Positions 11,601 to 18,870 of a stretch of DNA of 64,000 nt are shown in pieces (the first letter of the stretch is position 1; every line of letters begins with the position of its first letter). Origin of the DNA: Rhizobium grahamii CCGE 502 (GTDB taxonomy: Bacteria > Pseudomonadota > Alphaproteobacteria > Rhizobiales > Rhizobiaceae); contig NZ_AEYE02000035.1 in assembly GCF_000298315.2 (NCBI RefSeq), forward strand, positions 1-64,000, in the 5' to 3' direction. The translations under genes were made by a program, and so were the position numbers. Under the pieces are notes generated by a model that did no database searches, was not told the DNA's origin, and saw only the letters and a program-made list of their open reading frames with translations.

Positions 11601-12258
11601 GGGCCACCGGGTCTCCCGGGACATAAGCCGCGACCGCCGCATTGACCGCCGTTTCCGCATTTGCCACGGCCGTCTGAGCAGCTAGAAGCGCGGCATTCGC
11701 CTCAGCCTGGGTGACCCGTGCAGCAAGCAGCCGCTCGAGATCTCCTTGCGGATCTTCTGAACCTGCGTACGTCAACGCTGCAAAAATCGCCGCTGGATTG
11801 TTGATGCTCATGTCAACGACGAGATTGGAAATGATGCGAGGATCGGCGTCAGCGACGTTTCCCGTATGTCCTCCGTTGAGGCCGCTCGGCACACCGACAA
11901 CGCCATAGTCGTTATTGGTGACAACCGGCGATCCTGGAGGGCCGAGTGGCATGGTGTCGCCATCGGCATCGTTGACGAAACTGCCGTCGAGCAGCCTCGG
12001 CATCTCCTCGTCCGCCGCACCCCAGGTCTCCCGGCCCGGCACCACATTGTTGTAGGTCCCATCGACCGTCCTGAGACCGGCTGGAACATGGGGATCTGGA
12101 ATCGCGAGCATGGCGCCCGGTGTTCCCGCAGGTACGACATTGCCCTCGGCATCTACATAGATTTCGGTCAGAGCCGTCCCGTCAGCGTGCGCCTCGGCAA
12201 TCTTGATCTGACGAAGAATGAACATCATGTCCTGCAGGTTCAGTGTAAACGCGGTCAT
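2671..12258 (-). CDS. Giant RTX exoprotein with two animal-type heme peroxidase domains (MopA-like)
   Basis: The protein has 3195 residues. The start at 12258 is chosen because AGGGGAGAGGG precedes it; the frame opens 62 codons earlier without a good SD. Peroxidase domain 1 has the distal GQFFDHGLD (about residue 290), GRGNEN with catalytic Arg and heme-ester Glu (about 700), proximal YRFGHS (about 830) and [11 protein letters not shown] (about 925). Domain 2 repeats these: GQYFDHGLD (about 2254), GRGNEN (about 2440), YRVGHS (about 2534) and a diverged [11 protein letters not shown] (about 2633). RTX nonapeptides GGxGxDxxx lie near 1186-1326, 1759-1956 and 2898-3028. An Asp-rich stretch spans about 2810-2890. 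There is no signal peptide and the C-terminus looks like a type I export signal. Large RTX heme peroxidases of this kind (MopA of Aurantimonas and Pseudomonas putida) oxidise Mn(II). Mn oxidation here is inference; defence or halide chemistry is possible. Confidence 0.9.
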   Translation of the reverse strand: MTAFTLNLQDMMFILRQIKIAEAHADGTALTEIYVDAEGNVVPAGTPGAMLAIPDPHVPAGLRTVDGTYNNVVPGRETWGAADEEMPRLLDGSFVNDADGDTMPLGPPGSPVVTNNDYGVVGVPSGLNGGHTGNVADADPRIISNLVVDMSINNPAAIFAALTYAGSEDPQGDLERLLAARVTQAEANAALLAAQTAVANAETAVNAAVAAYVPGDPVALDAIQTAAEALTAAEETLAHATAVAANPMAAFIAFAEELGLTVNDQGTLVIPNIAPDEGLSAPFNAWMTFFGQFFDHGLDLISKGNNGTVFIPLQPDDPLYVPGGSANFMVLTRAAPTADGSQTNTTTSFVDQNQTYTSHASHQVFLREYVMRPNEALVDMPVATGKLLDGSANGLPTWRDIKDQARELLGIELTDRDIINLPLLRTDAYGEFIRGDNGLPLIVLGLGADGVPNTEDDIVVEGNRATPVNTFSVGAVRTGHAFLDDIAHQANPFDSQTGQFKAADGDSGIGTPPPVLDGFDAVDLSDGAAGVNVDPLLGNWTTTAPLGWEITGGFGGVYDPTTSVSAETGHGGGNVVFLDTGAVLAHDTGVLLQAGRTYSLTLNVGDRTDQTFGGGTVQLVTANGIILSTLALPTPAEGGWLPVTLSSGAVPAGAAGQELKIVVTHGGTGQVLIDDVRLTSNVAQYDNELLDRHFITGDGRGNENIGLTAVHHIFHSEHNRQIDSQKLTILKSGDLDFINEWLVGEDLTGLPVDFATMTALQQLTFADTLDWDGERLFQGARFATEMQYQHLVFEEFARKIQPAIDPFVFNNITDINPSIFSEFANTVYRFGHSMLTENMPRVFIDANGAVTSTDNMGLITAFLNPVAFNNDGAVTADQAAGAIVRGMTVERGNEIDEFITGALRNSLLGLPLDLASINIARGRDTGIPTLNDARTQLYAATGSSFLTPYDSWTDFAANLKNPISVVNFIAAYGTHASITAQATVAGKRDAAWALVFGDESLTGAAADAFNADRLGFLNSTGTWTAANSGLNAIDLWIGGLAEKKMPFGGFLGSTFNAIFEAQLENLQDGDRLYYLTRTQGQNFLNMLEQNSFAKMIMANTDIAQPGPDGIRGTADDIVNRHMGVDSFGNYDFVLEVNAANQADYNGAAEGVDPLGTDAALEAMGLGKVARDDPGTPGVDANYLRFTGGEHIVAGGTDGNDTIITDFGDDGIWGDAGDDRIESGAGVDLVNGGAGDDILTDSGDSGDFIKGDEGNDVIANSNGIDILMGGIGKDAIFVGVDDTEVFGGEGDDFIVGGEGVDLLMGNEGDDWIEGGGGFDTTAGDNSELFFNSVIKGHDVMFAGNEENDFDGESGDDIMVQGESVMRNEGMFGFDWAIFKGVARDAHADMNIPIFTTEQEDILRNRFDKVEALSGWNHNDTLIGDERTFGEIAPGDTVATTENIFFNDGLDAEGLARIAGLSEIVDIDPTTGFYESGNILLGGGGHDLLQGNGGDDIIDGDRWLNVRIRITTGSTNSAEDQIATVDSLRHVFTAAEAPAPSWIGKSLFQLLVGRTVRPDQMHIVREVLTADGDGDIDTAVFRGSRSEYEIEGIDFDDDGDQQTIVRHLVNAVVGGVAVNDGVDKVSNIERLQFADQTVELVEVDDEAPVGNPLIEGVAQIGQLLKVQMAPDGSLAGVTDSDNPNGGKIFPPLIIEWQIETDPGIFVDTGFRGPSFTPANDGEFEVGADVRVRAIVRYTDANGIPYSVASIPTDPLVPATNLVATEGDDVLVGTPGADTIDGLGGNDIIFGLAGDDDLSGGAGDDEIFGGLGDDTLAGGDGNDILDGGEGDDTAVFAGNRADFTFEINAEGQLEVVGTNEEDAVISIENFQFNDGTVTLAEVEAGLPDTIPTDGADTIIGTEGADSIDALGGNDTINALGGDDDLVGGLGDDVINAGAGDDTVAWEVGDGRDIIDGGAGVDRLRIRGDNNDETFLIEDVADYLARTGLPATSLQATTEIVISRRVGAGPAIVVAELDGIDEIDINGGGGNDTFVVSGDFVGTDLDPSTITIDGTSSDDTVDITGLDSQHRIVFRSNGGDDTIVGTLRPQDVVELAPGSAISGYTLSDNANGTRTLANGTHSITFTGVVPPQFASADDDTNSGPFGYTAADLAGLKNLVNGLPAFEDDDDTDGFGGVRSLSGHGNNEQHSDWGAADEPFIRITNAHFGEYEAATGNNQINPIFEGLDPRSISNVLGSQEANLAKNASNANIFFMAFGQYFDHGLDFLPKGGNGSIQIGAPGNGAPGSGNPADLTRGTVYDIDNNGVTQHLNKTSPFVDQNQAYGSHELVGQFLRESDGNQGFGSHLLQGAVDPSNTEFRLLPTLRELIIHHWQANTIFDGAGLPGGQMSFRDYFAGLVDATGHINEAMLPQMTSNFMGSGHALLLDANPFISQLDHYVVGDGRGNENFALTSMHTIWARNHNFHVNLLEQSGFQGTAEELFQAAKMVNEAEYQRVVFGEFADMLIGGIRGDGDHGFEEYNPNATAAISHEFAAAVYRVGHSLIGQTMTVIGPDGEPRQVALYDAFLNPSNDPGVFKGPLPPGYVPQPGYEQLGVNSILGGIVTQNAEEVDFNIVDAVRNDLVRINADLFSFNVARAWDVGLGTLNQVRIDLAASTDPYVKEALGYAGNLSAYTSWEDFQARNGLSEAVMNQFRQAYPDLVLQSGDIASFQAINPDIQVAIQANGTGIVKGIDRVDLWVGGLAEKHINGGMVGQTFWVVLQEQFDRLQEADRFYYLNRFDNFDFYENFIDGQEFADIVARNTGLTGLSETIFETEPLEEDDDDHGGGDDDDDDDDDDNSGPGGNDDDNDDDDSSSGGDDDDDDDDDDDDTSSGGDDDDDDDTSSGGDDDDDGSMPLPVAARTLIGTVAGDVLLGAAGADTILGGGGGDIVAGDAGSDILRGEDGDDVVTAGDGNDSVTGGAGDDELHGGSGDDMLFGNAGKDMIHGEAGNDFIEGGAGEDQVWAGDGDDTVIASAGDGDDQYWGGDGTDTLDYAVATANLTVDLGNGFMQRGQVSGGTSGGTTGTDVVYGFENVITGSGHDTITATAAVNVMDGGLGNDTFRFLSAGAANGDTIHGFQPGDKIDFAAIDANSGMDGVQHFTLASGGALTAAGQVVVTHEVLDGNEFTVIHGNVDSNTDADFVLMLKGNYNLTASDFNGVS
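3175..3565 (-). repeat. C-terminal RTX calcium-binding repeat block
   Basis: About a dozen tandem nonapeptides of the GGxGxDxLx type (for example [19 protein letters not shown]) lie just before the C-terminal export region. In known RTX proteins such blocks fold outside the cell on binding calcium and assist type I secretion. Confidence 0.9.
3590..3830 (-). repeat. Asp-rich low-complexity linker with (CAT)9 microsatellite
   Basis: On the plus strand this region is made mostly of CAT/CGT triplets, with nine uninterrupted CAT units at 3765-3791. On the coding strand it gives runs of Asp broken by SSGG/TSSGG units, about 80 residues between peroxidase domain 2 and the C-terminal RTX block. Triplet slippage would change linker length without breaking the frame. 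Confidence 0.9.
6390..6980 (-). repeat. Central RTX repeat blocks
   Basis: Two runs of GGxGxDxxx nonapeptides lie between the two peroxidase domains. One decodes from 6980 to about 6745 and one from about 6585 to 6390, separated by a short non-repeat segment. Confidence 0.85.
8280..8700 (-). repeat. RTX repeat block following peroxidase domain 1
   Basis: Degenerate RTX nonapeptides (for example [17 protein letters not shown]) directly follow peroxidase domain 1. Confidence 0.85.
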
Positions 12259-12610
12259 TTCCCTCTCCCCTAGAAAACAAATTCCCTCACCCGTCCGACA
12301 GCATGTATAGCCGGCCGACTTTGTGGTATTTCTTATTTTATATTTATAGATTTCGCGTATTGAAGCCGTCAGAGAACAAGGTCGAGCAAATATCAGGACT
12401 ATAGTATTTGGACACAAACAACGAAGGTCGTAATTCTCGACCATGCCTTAGGTCAGGAAGAACTGTCCCACGGGACAGTAATCGGCGGACCCAGGGTCAC
12501 CGCACGTCGCTTTGACTGATCGTCTGTTGGAATAACCGAAAGTGTGTTGCCAGCGGGGAAAATATTCGCAAACATTAATATAATCATCGGCGTCGAGGTT
12601 CGGGGGGAGC
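12259..12610. promoter_or_regulatory. Divergent promoter region between peroxidase and histidine kinase genes
   Basis: This 352-bp gene-free region must hold the promoters for both divergent genes. Its centre (about 12310-12440) is strikingly AT-rich against a GC-rich genome, as expected for promoter DNA. I could not assign a confident -35/-10 pair. The perfect dyad at 12462-12479 lies within it. Confidence 0.6.
12462..12479. promoter_or_regulatory. Perfect 18-bp dyad, candidate operator
   Basis: The sequence ACTGTCCC-AC-GGGACAGT has 8-bp perfectly complementary arms around a 2-bp centre. It lies about 204 bp upstream of the peroxidase start and 131 bp upstream of the kinase start. Its size and symmetry fit a dimeric LuxR/NarL-type response regulator site, the class that would partner the adjacent kinase; this is inference. 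It could also be a small RNA hairpin. Confidence 0.55.
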
Positions 12611-14053
12611 ATGACGTTAACTGAGAGCGAGACGAAACGGGTAATGCCCACGAGCATGGTCGCCACATGGCGATGGATCACAGATCGGGTGCGCAAGGCA
12701 CGCCTCGAGGTGAAATTCATTCTCGTCGCTTCGCTGGTCGTACTTGCGCTGATGTTCCTCCTCGGGCTTTGGACCACGAAAAGCATCGAGCGAGCGATCA
12801 TGCAGGGCGCAGGCAGCGTCGGAGCGGCCTATCTCCAGACCTTCGTCGAGCCGCTTATTTCTCAAGAAGAGGTCCGTACGAAAACCCTGTCCCCGGAAGT
12901 AAAAGCCAAACTCGACCAGCTCCTCGGCGACAGCCCGCTTGGCCAGCACGTGCGCGAAATCAAGATCTGGAACCCCGATGGCAGCCTGTTCTATTCGACG
13001 GCGGGGCAGAAGGTGGACAAGGAGCAGGTTTTTGACGAGTTAAAGCGGGCGATGAATGGCGAAGTCGTCGTTTCGCGCACCATGATCGCAAAGCACACCT
13101 ACTCCGGAGACGAGCGAAGGTCCGAATACATCGAGGTCTATGCACCGTTGGTGCGTGACGCCTCTGGCAAAACGATCCTCGTCGGAGAGTTTTACGAACG
13201 GCCGAACTACCTGCTTGCGGAAATCAAGGGCGCGTGGCGGTCGACGCTGATGATCGTGCTCCTGGTTACCGTTCCGATGCTCGCGCTTCTTTTTATGATC
13301 GTTCGCAGCGGCAGCCGCACGATTGACGACCAGCACACGGCGCTGCGCGCGAGCCTCAGGCACGCGCTGGAACTGTCGAACCAGAACCGGCGCCTGCGGC
13401 TTGAGGCCGAGCGCGCAAGACGGGAGGCTGGAAAGCTCAACGAAAAGATTCTCGACCAGATCGGCAGCGACCTTCACGATGGCCCGATACAGGTGCTGAC
13501 ACTCGTCAAGCTCAGATTAAGTGACATGAGGCCATCGACCACGGGAAGCGACACCCTGACCGTCCCTGCCGAAAGCATGGGCAAGCTGCAGCAATTCGTG
13601 ACAGCCGTGCTGGAGGACATTCGCAACATATCCTCCGGCCTCGTCCTGCCGGAGCTCGACAACCTTTCGCTCAACGAGACCATTCTGCTTGCCGTTCGCC
13701 GTCACACGGACCTGACCGGCAATCGTGTAGCGGTGAAGGGCCAACTCGATGTCAATCCCAGCCGCGGACATTTGAACATCTGCGTCTATCGCTTTATTCA
13801 GGAAGCCTTGATGAATGCTCATCGGCATGCACCCGGCAACATCCAGCAGCTGCGCTATGGCATGCGGCGAAATCGCATCGTGATCGCCATCGCCGATATC
13901 GGCAGCCCACCGAAATCACCAACCCTGGCCTCGCAGCGGATCCGCCTCGGAAAGCTGATGCAGAAGCGCCGCATCCGCGCCTTCGGGGGAAAAATCCGTA
14001 CGATCCGCCGCAGCAACGGCACGCTCGTCATCGTACTGCTGCCGCTGGAGTGA
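12611..14053 (+). CDS. NarL-type (HisKA_3) membrane sensor histidine kinase, orphan
   Basis: The protein has 480 residues and starts at ATG 12611 behind GGGGGGAGC. Transmembrane segments lie at about 36-54 and 213-233 and enclose a periplasmic sensor region of about 160 residues. A coiled linker (about 240-280) leads to the HisKA_3 box SDLHDGPIQ with phospho-acceptor His289. The N-box is present (FIQEALMNAHRHA). The G-boxes are degenerate: AIADIGSPPKSP replaces the usual DxGxG, and no GLxGM motif is seen. The enzyme may therefore have altered ATP handling. No response regulator lies next to it. It is divergent from the RTX peroxidase gene, which suggests but does not prove that it controls exoprotein expression. 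The GntR gene downstream belongs to a separate unit. Confidence 0.85.
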   Translation: MTLTESETKRVMPTSMVATWRWITDRVRKARLEVKFILVASLVVLALMFLLGLWTTKSIERAIMQGAGSVGAAYLQTFVEPLISQEEVRTKTLSPEVKAKLDQLLGDSPLGQHVREIKIWNPDGSLFYSTAGQKVDKEQVFDELKRAMNGEVVVSRTMIAKHTYSGDERRSEYIEVYAPLVRDASGKTILVGEFYERPNYLLAEIKGAWRSTLMIVLLVTVPMLALLFMIVRSGSRTIDDQHTALRASLRHALELSNQNRRLRLEAERARREAGKLNEKILDQIGSDLHDGPIQVLTLVKLRLSDMRPSTTGSDTLTVPAESMGKLQQFVTAVLEDIRNISSGLVLPELDNLSLNETILLAVRRHTDLTGNRVAVKGQLDVNPSRGHLNICVYRFIQEALMNAHRHAPGNIQQLRYGMRRNRIVIAIADIGSPPKSPTLASQRIRLGKLMQKRRIRAFGGKIRTIRRSNGTLVIVLLPLE

Positions 14054-14109
14054 CCTAACATGAGGTCCAGGGATCGAGGCTGCTCTTCGGCAATTGCACG
14101 AATACGATA

Positions 14110-14119
14110 ATACCAGTAT
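14110..14119. promoter_or_regulatory. Candidate GntR half-operator upstream of the gntR gene
   Basis: ATACCAGTAT lies 57 bp before the gntR start. It shares the ACCAGT core with the dyad at 14927-14943 and the reverse complement of the CTGGTAT at 14950-14956. This would fit autoregulation. Confidence 0.4.
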
Positions 14120-14175
14120 AGCTCCAGAGATTGATTTCCAGGGTCTTTGGCAATCGATCCGCCGGAAGGAGCGCC

Positions 14176-14925
14176 ATGTCGGATTTAAGCTTGATCGAAC
14201 GTGTCAGTAAGGAGCTCGCCCTGACCGCGCCCGATGTGCCACTGTACAAACGGCTCAAGTCGGCGATTGAGGCTGCCATTCGCTCCAACGCTGTGAAGCC
14301 CGGGGGGCTTCTCCCGGGCGAGCGGGCGCTGGCGGAGAGCCTGTCGCTATCGCGCGTGACGGTCCGGAAGGCGCTGTCACTGCTGGAGGAGGAAGGACTT
14401 CTCAACCGGCGCCATGGGTTCAGGACAGAGGTTGGCTCACGTGTCGAAAAGTCGCTTTCGACGCTGACAAGCTTCTCTGAGGATATTCGAGCGCGCGGCA
14501 TGGAACCCGGATGTATCTGGCTTTCCAAACAGATAAGCCGGCCATCGCCGGGCGAAATGATGGCGCTTGGTATTTCTGCAAGCGCAACGGTCCTCCGTAT
14601 GAGACGCGTTCGCACCGCAGACGGTTTACCGATTGCAGTCGAAAGTTCGACTGTACCGACGCGCTTCATTCCATCGCCTGATCTTGTTCGCGACTCGCTG
14701 TACGAGGCGCTGGCCGCGCGCAGCTTCATGCCACAACGGGCCATCCAGCGGATGCGATCAAGAGCAGCCTCCAGCGAGGACGCCTTGCATCTCAATTGCG
14801 AGCCCGGCGCACCGCTGCTCGTGACCGAAAGACGCTGCTTCCTGCCCGACGAACAGATCGTCGAATATTGTGAAACCCGATACAAGGGCGAGGTCTATGA
14901 CTTCGTATTCGAACTGCAGAGATAA
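14176..14925 (+). CDS. GntR-family transcriptional regulator (HutC/UTRA subfamily)
   Basis: This 249-residue DNA-binding regulator probably controls the amino-sugar genes that follow. The start at 14176 is chosen because GGAAGGAG lies 5 nt upstream; an in-frame ATG at 14131 lacks an SD. The winged helix-turn-helix spans about 22-85 (VPLYKRLKSAIEAAI, then LPGERALAESLSLSRVTVRKAL). A UTRA ligand-binding domain fills about 95-245. UTRA regulators of this type commonly bind phosphorylated amino sugars (NagR, DasR), which fits the NanE-kinase gene 68 bp downstream. Candidate binding sites flank the gene on both sides. Confidence 0.88.
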   Translation: MSDLSLIERVSKELALTAPDVPLYKRLKSAIEAAIRSNAVKPGGLLPGERALAESLSLSRVTVRKALSLLEEEGLLNRRHGFRTEVGSRVEKSLSTLTSFSEDIRARGMEPGCIWLSKQISRPSPGEMMALGISASATVLRMRRVRTADGLPIAVESSTVPTRFIPSPDLVRDSLYEALAARSFMPQRAIQRMRSRAASSEDALHLNCEPGAPLLVTERRCFLPDEQIVEYCETRYKGEVYDFVFELQR

Positions 14926-14926
14926 G

Positions 14927-14956
14927 ACCAGTTACAAACTGGTTGTATTCTGGTAT
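14927..14956. promoter_or_regulatory. Candidate GntR operator cluster before the nanE-nanK gene
   Basis: ACCAGT-TACAA-ACTGGT (14927-14943) is a perfect dyad beginning 1 nt after the gntR stop. A further CTGGT follows at 14950-14954, 11 bp (one helical turn) after the previous CTGGT. Related ACCAGT lies upstream of gntR. GntR/HutC regulators bind dyads of this size, but assignment to this protein is inference. Confidence 0.5.
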
Positions 14957-14993
14957 TTTCCATCTATCGTGATGCCGAAATGGAGTGTCGCGG

Positions 14994-16556
14994 GTGCTAA
15001 GGGAAGACATCAGGAATAGCCTCATCGTATCCTGCCAACCGGTTCCGGACGGGCCGATGGATCACGCCGATTTCGTAACGGGCTTCGCGAAGGCGGCCCT
15101 TGATGCCGGCGCCCGTGCATTGCGGATCGAGTCGGTTGACTACGTCAAAGCCGTGCGAGCCGCCGTGACTGCCCCGATTGTCGGGATCGTCAAACGGGAT
15201 CTTTCAGACAGTCCGGTGCGCATCACGCCCTTCGTATCCGATGCTGAGGCGCTGGCCGACGCCGGTGCCGATATCGTCGCTTTTGACGCCACCGATCGCG
15301 CCCGTCCGGCGTCCGTGAAAGAGCTGGTCCACGCGATAAAGGCGAAGGGCAAGCTTACAATGGCGGACTGCTCCTCGCTCGAGGATGCAAGGCGCGCCCT
15401 TGCTGCCGGCGTCGATTTTGTCGGCACCACGCTTTCAGGCTACGTTGGCGGACAGGAACCGGTCGAACCTGATATCGAGCTGATTGCCGCCATGCGTCAA
15501 CTCACGCCGTTTGTCATTGCCGAGGGACGCATCCGCTTTCCTGATCAGGCAGTATCGGCAGCAAAGGCCGGAGCATTTGCCGTGGTCGTCGGCTCCGCGA
15601 TCACCCGAACCGAGCATGTGACCGGCTGGTTCAGGGAAGCGATCGGAAACGCATACCAGTCGCACCCTGAAACGGGGCACGACGCTGTCCTTTCGATCGA
15701 CATAGGCGGCACGAAGACAATGGCGGCCCTCGTCTGTGGGGACAATGTTGTCGAGGAGGTCGTCGTTGCGACCGAACGCGGCGCCGGGCCAGATGCTTGG
15801 ATCTCGACGATTTTTGAAACCACATCCGGCTGGGCCGACCGATACCAACGCATCGGCATCGCCGTCACCGGCGTGACCGAGGCTGGTACCTGGTCAGCCC
15901 TCAACCCGGCGACGCTTCCCATTCCTGACCGCTATCGTCTGGTCGACTGCGTCGAGACGCTATTTGGCAAGCCGGCGTTTGCCATTAACGATGCGCAGGC
16001 CGCTGCCTGGGGCGAGTACAGGTTCGGGGCCGGGACGGGCGTCAGCCGTCTTGTCTTTCTGACAATCTCGACCGGGATTGGCGGCGGGGTCGTCATCGAC
16101 GGCAAGCCGCTGCTTGGCCTCGCCGGACATTTCGGGCTGATCCGCTCTCAATCTGAGGGACAGTCGCCCTTCGAGGACCAGACCTCGGGCAGGTGGATCG
16201 CCAGCGAAGCCGCGCAGAACGGCCACCAGATCGACGCCGTTGGCGTGTTCGACCGCGCGCGAAACGGCGAAGGCTGGGCGGCCGAGATCGTTTCCCGCTC
16301 CGCCCTGCGCGCTGCGACCCTCTGCAGGGATATTCAGCTGATGCTCGATCCCGACGTGATCGTCATCGGCGGCGGCATCGGCCTTGCGGAAGGTTATCTC
16401 GACCTGATGCGCAGCCACTTCAAGGAATTGTCGCCGAGGCTCGCACCCCGTCTGGTGGCGGCAAGGCTCGGCCGGCATGCGGGCATCATTGGCGCTGCGG
16501 ACCTTGCTGGAGAGAGCAGGGCTGGGGAGGGCAGGGCTGAAAAGGCAACCGCTTGA
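14994..16556 (+). CDS. Fused N-acylmannosamine-6-phosphate 2-epimerase / ROK-family sugar kinase
   Basis: This 520-residue cytosolic fusion would phosphorylate an amino sugar such as ManNAc and epimerise ManNAc-6-P to GlcNAc-6-P. Residues about 1-225 are a NanE TIM barrel (LIVSCQPVPDGPMD, then PIVGIVKRD, AEGRI). Residues about 228-510 are a ROK kinase with the phosphate loop LSIDIGGTKT and VIGGGIG near the end. The ROK zinc motif CxCGxxGCxE is missing; the corresponding segment (GHFGLIRSQSEGQSPFEDQ) has no cysteine, so the kinase may be zinc-independent or have a changed specificity. GTG 14994 is preferred because GGAG sits 8 nt upstream; GTG 14985 is the alternative. The gene lies between gntR and a sugar importer, in one direction. 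Confidence 0.88.
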   Translation: MLREDIRNSLIVSCQPVPDGPMDHADFVTGFAKAALDAGARALRIESVDYVKAVRAAVTAPIVGIVKRDLSDSPVRITPFVSDAEALADAGADIVAFDATDRARPASVKELVHAIKAKGKLTMADCSSLEDARRALAAGVDFVGTTLSGYVGGQEPVEPDIELIAAMRQLTPFVIAEGRIRFPDQAVSAAKAGAFAVVVGSAITRTEHVTGWFREAIGNAYQSHPETGHDAVLSIDIGGTKTMAALVCGDNVVEEVVVATERGAGPDAWISTIFETTSGWADRYQRIGIAVTGVTEAGTWSALNPATLPIPDRYRLVDCVETLFGKPAFAINDAQAAAWGEYRFGAGTGVSRLVFLTISTGIGGGVVIDGKPLLGLAGHFGLIRSQSEGQSPFEDQTSGRWIASEAAQNGHQIDAVGVFDRARNGEGWAAEIVSRSALRAATLCRDIQLMLDPDVIVIGGGIGLAEGYLDLMRSHFKELSPRLAPRLVAARLGRHAGIIGAADLAGESRAGEGRAEKATA

Positions 16557-16613
16557 GGGAGCAGGACTGCGGCGGCGAAATAGCGACTTAAAACCAAACA
16601 AAGAAAGGGAACG

Positions 16614-17948
16614 ATGATGACATTCAAAAGCAGGTCAATTGCGCTTGCGGCAACACTCCTTGCGGGGGTCGCTGTGCCCGAAATAGCCAACGCCACCGTA
16701 ACGGTGCTTGGCTGGCCGGGCGGTTCGGAGGAAACCGCGCTTCGAGCCACGGTCGAAGCCTACAATGGCCAGGCCGGCATCAGCGATACCGATAAGGTCG
16801 AGCTTCTGTTCTTCAACCGGGACGGCTTCTTCGACAAGCTGCAGGCCGACATGGCGGCCGGCTCCAGCGCATTCAACGTCAATCTCGTCGCCACCTACTC
16901 GATCGGTCGCTACGCGTCCTACATGGAACCCGTGGACCTCGGTCCTGACGCCGCGAAGGTCTTCGGTGAGTCCGTCCTCAAGACAATGCAGTTCGACGGC
17001 AAGCAGTATGGTGTTCCGACCGATCTTTCCCTGCATTTCATGTACTACCGCAAAGACCTGATAGATGCCCTGTTGAAGGATGATGCGGCAAAGAAGACCT
17101 ACGGGGACATTGCAAAGAAAGTCCTTGGAAAGGAGCTTCAGCCGAAGGATCCCGACAGCTGGACCTGGGATGACTGGGCGGCAACGTCCCTCTATTTCAG
17201 CAAGCAGGCGAATTCCGCAAGCCCCGTGCGCTACGGCACCGTCCTGCAGATGAAGAACCTGCTGTTCAACATGATGGTCTTTCAATCCCTTCCACGATCC
17301 TACGGCGGTGACTGGATGGACAAGGACGGCAAAATTACCGTGGACTCGGACGCCTACAGGACGGGTCTAGAGCTCTACAAGAAGCTCTACGATGCCGGCG
17401 CCTCGCCAAAGGACTCGCTGAGCTACGAATACGCCGAAACCAACGCCGCCTTCGGCTCGGGCCAGGCTGCGACCGCGCTGCAGTGGAACGCTGCGGCAGC
17501 CGACCTGACCAACGCCGAAAAAACCCCGGCTGTCGCTAATGTGACCGGCATCGTCGCCCCTCCAGCCGGCCCCAACGGACGCGCTGACCACATTCATGGT
17601 CTTGGCCTTGGCCTCAACAAGAATGCCAAGAACAAGGAAGGAGCGGTCAAATTCCTGAAGTGGCTGGCGAGCGAAGATGCGGCATTGCTCTATGCCAAGA
17701 GCGGAGGTTCCCCGGCACTTTCCCCCGACGTCGTCGCCAAGGTCGCCAAGGAACGTCCCGACCTCGTCAAGCTCGGCGAATTTGCCAGCAAGTACGGCTA
17801 CGTGATGAATGGCGCCACCTCCGCCAACGCGCTGTCGGTCTACGAACTCCAGGCGAAGGAATTCACCGGCTACTGGGCCGGTCAGCAGGGGCTTGACGAT
17901 GCGCTCGCCCATGCAAAGGCGGGCATGCAGGATCTCTTGAAGAAATAG
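16614..17948 (+). CDS. Sugar ABC transporter, periplasmic substrate-binding protein (family 1)
   Basis: The 444-residue protein has a clear Sec signal peptide (MMTFKSRSIALAATLLAG, probable cut after AEIANA-type residues near 27). The mature part reads like a CUT1-class carbohydrate-binding protein: TVTVLGWPGGSEE at its start, a Trp/Tyr-rich ligand region and AVKFLKWLASEDAALLYAKSGG near residue 350. It would capture the sugar for the two permeases that follow. The substrate is probably an amino sugar or derivative, judged only from the NanE-kinase gene next to it. ATG 16614 has AAGAAAGGGAACG upstream; the second ATG at 16617 is equally possible. Confidence 0.9.
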   Translation: MMTFKSRSIALAATLLAGVAVPEIANATVTVLGWPGGSEETALRATVEAYNGQAGISDTDKVELLFFNRDGFFDKLQADMAAGSSAFNVNLVATYSIGRYASYMEPVDLGPDAAKVFGESVLKTMQFDGKQYGVPTDLSLHFMYYRKDLIDALLKDDAAKKTYGDIAKKVLGKELQPKDPDSWTWDDWAATSLYFSKQANSASPVRYGTVLQMKNLLFNMMVFQSLPRSYGGDWMDKDGKITVDSDAYRTGLELYKKLYDAGASPKDSLSYEYAETNAAFGSGQAATALQWNAAAADLTNAEKTPAVANVTGIVAPPAGPNGRADHIHGLGLGLNKNAKNKEGAVKFLKWLASEDAALLYAKSGGSPALSPDVVAKVAKERPDLVKLGEFASKYGYVMNGATSANALSVYELQAKEFTGYWAGQQGLDDALAHAKAGMQDLLKK

Positions 17949-17956
17949 AACGAGAA

Positions 17957-17982
17957 AGGCGTCAGTCCTTCGGCTGGCGCCT
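17957..17982 (+). terminator. Hairpin after the binding-protein gene
   Basis: A 9-bp stem with one G-U pair (17957-17965 with 17974-17982) and an 8-nt loop starts 8 nt after the stop of the binding-protein gene. No U-run follows. Hairpins here usually stabilise the binding-protein transcript and lower downstream permease expression. Confidence 0.5.
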
Positions 17983-17998
17983 CCACTCCCGGCGGATC

Positions 17999-18868
17999 AT
18001 GATGGCTATTGTAAAACATGCCGAGGGCAGGGCCTACCTCACGCCGCTTGTGGCGTTCCTGCTTCTCTTTCTCGGCTTTCCTTCTCTCGTCAACCTGATC
18101 TATTCAGTCTCCACGGTCAGTTTCGAAAATCTGCGCAGTCCAAGCCTGACCGGTCTCGGCAATTACACGTCGGTGCTTGCTGACCGGGAATTCTGGCAGG
18201 CCGTCTCCTTTTCCATGCGGTTCGGCACTCTGACCGCGCTCCTCGAATGCCTGATGGGGCTGTTCCTCGCAATCTTCCTTGCGCCGCTTCTTGCCAGGCG
18301 ATCCTTCCTGATGGCGCCATTGATGCTGCCGCTGATGGTTGCTCCGGCGATGGTCGGCCTGATGTACCGTCTCGTCCTGCACGAGTTCGCGGGACCGGTG
18401 CCCTACTATCTGTTCCTGTGGTTCGGGGACAGCCCGGCTTTCCTCGATGTCACCAACGCCTTCCGTACCCTTGTTGTCGTCGAGACGCTGCAATGGACGC
18501 CGTTCGCCTTCTTGCTTTTCTACATGGCCTACGGTGCTATCCCCCTGGATGTCCGAGAGGCTGCCGCGCTCGACGGAGCACCATGGTACAAGATCCTTTG
18601 GTGGATCGAGCTTCCGCTGATGGCGCCAACACTCGTCATCGCCTTCTTCATCCGCTTCATCGATGGCTTTCGCGTGTTCGACAACGTCTATGCCCTGACC
18701 GGAAGCGGCGCGGGCGGTTCGACGACATCGCTGTCGATCTACATCTACCAGGCATTTTTCAAGCAAGGAGCGATCGGAAAGGCAGTCGCAGCGTCGGTCG
18801 TGCTGTTCATCGCATCACTCGCCGTGCTGCACGGGCTGAACTGGCTTGCCGGCCGTAGGAGGACATAG
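17999..18868 (+). CDS. Sugar ABC transporter permease 1 (CUT1, MalF-like)
   Basis: This 289-residue inner-membrane protein has about six hydrophobic segments. The EAA loop that contacts the ATPase reads REAAALDGAPWYKILWW (about 185-201) followed by IELPLMAPT. It begins 50 bp after the binding-protein gene and its stop is 2 bp before the next permease, so the two are translationally linked. It would form the heterodimeric pore with the next gene product. No ATPase gene is present in this operon. Confidence 0.9.
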   Translation: MMAIVKHAEGRAYLTPLVAFLLLFLGFPSLVNLIYSVSTVSFENLRSPSLTGLGNYTSVLADREFWQAVSFSMRFGTLTALLECLMGLFLAIFLAPLLARRSFLMAPLMLPLMVAPAMVGLMYRLVLHEFAGPVPYYLFLWFGDSPAFLDVTNAFRTLVVVETLQWTPFAFLLFYMAYGAIPLDVREAAALDGAPWYKILWWIELPLMAPTLVIAFFIRFIDGFRVFDNVYALTGSGAGGSTTSLSIYIYQAFFKQGAIGKAVAASVVLFIASLAVLHGLNWLAGRRRT

Positions 18869-18870
18869 CG

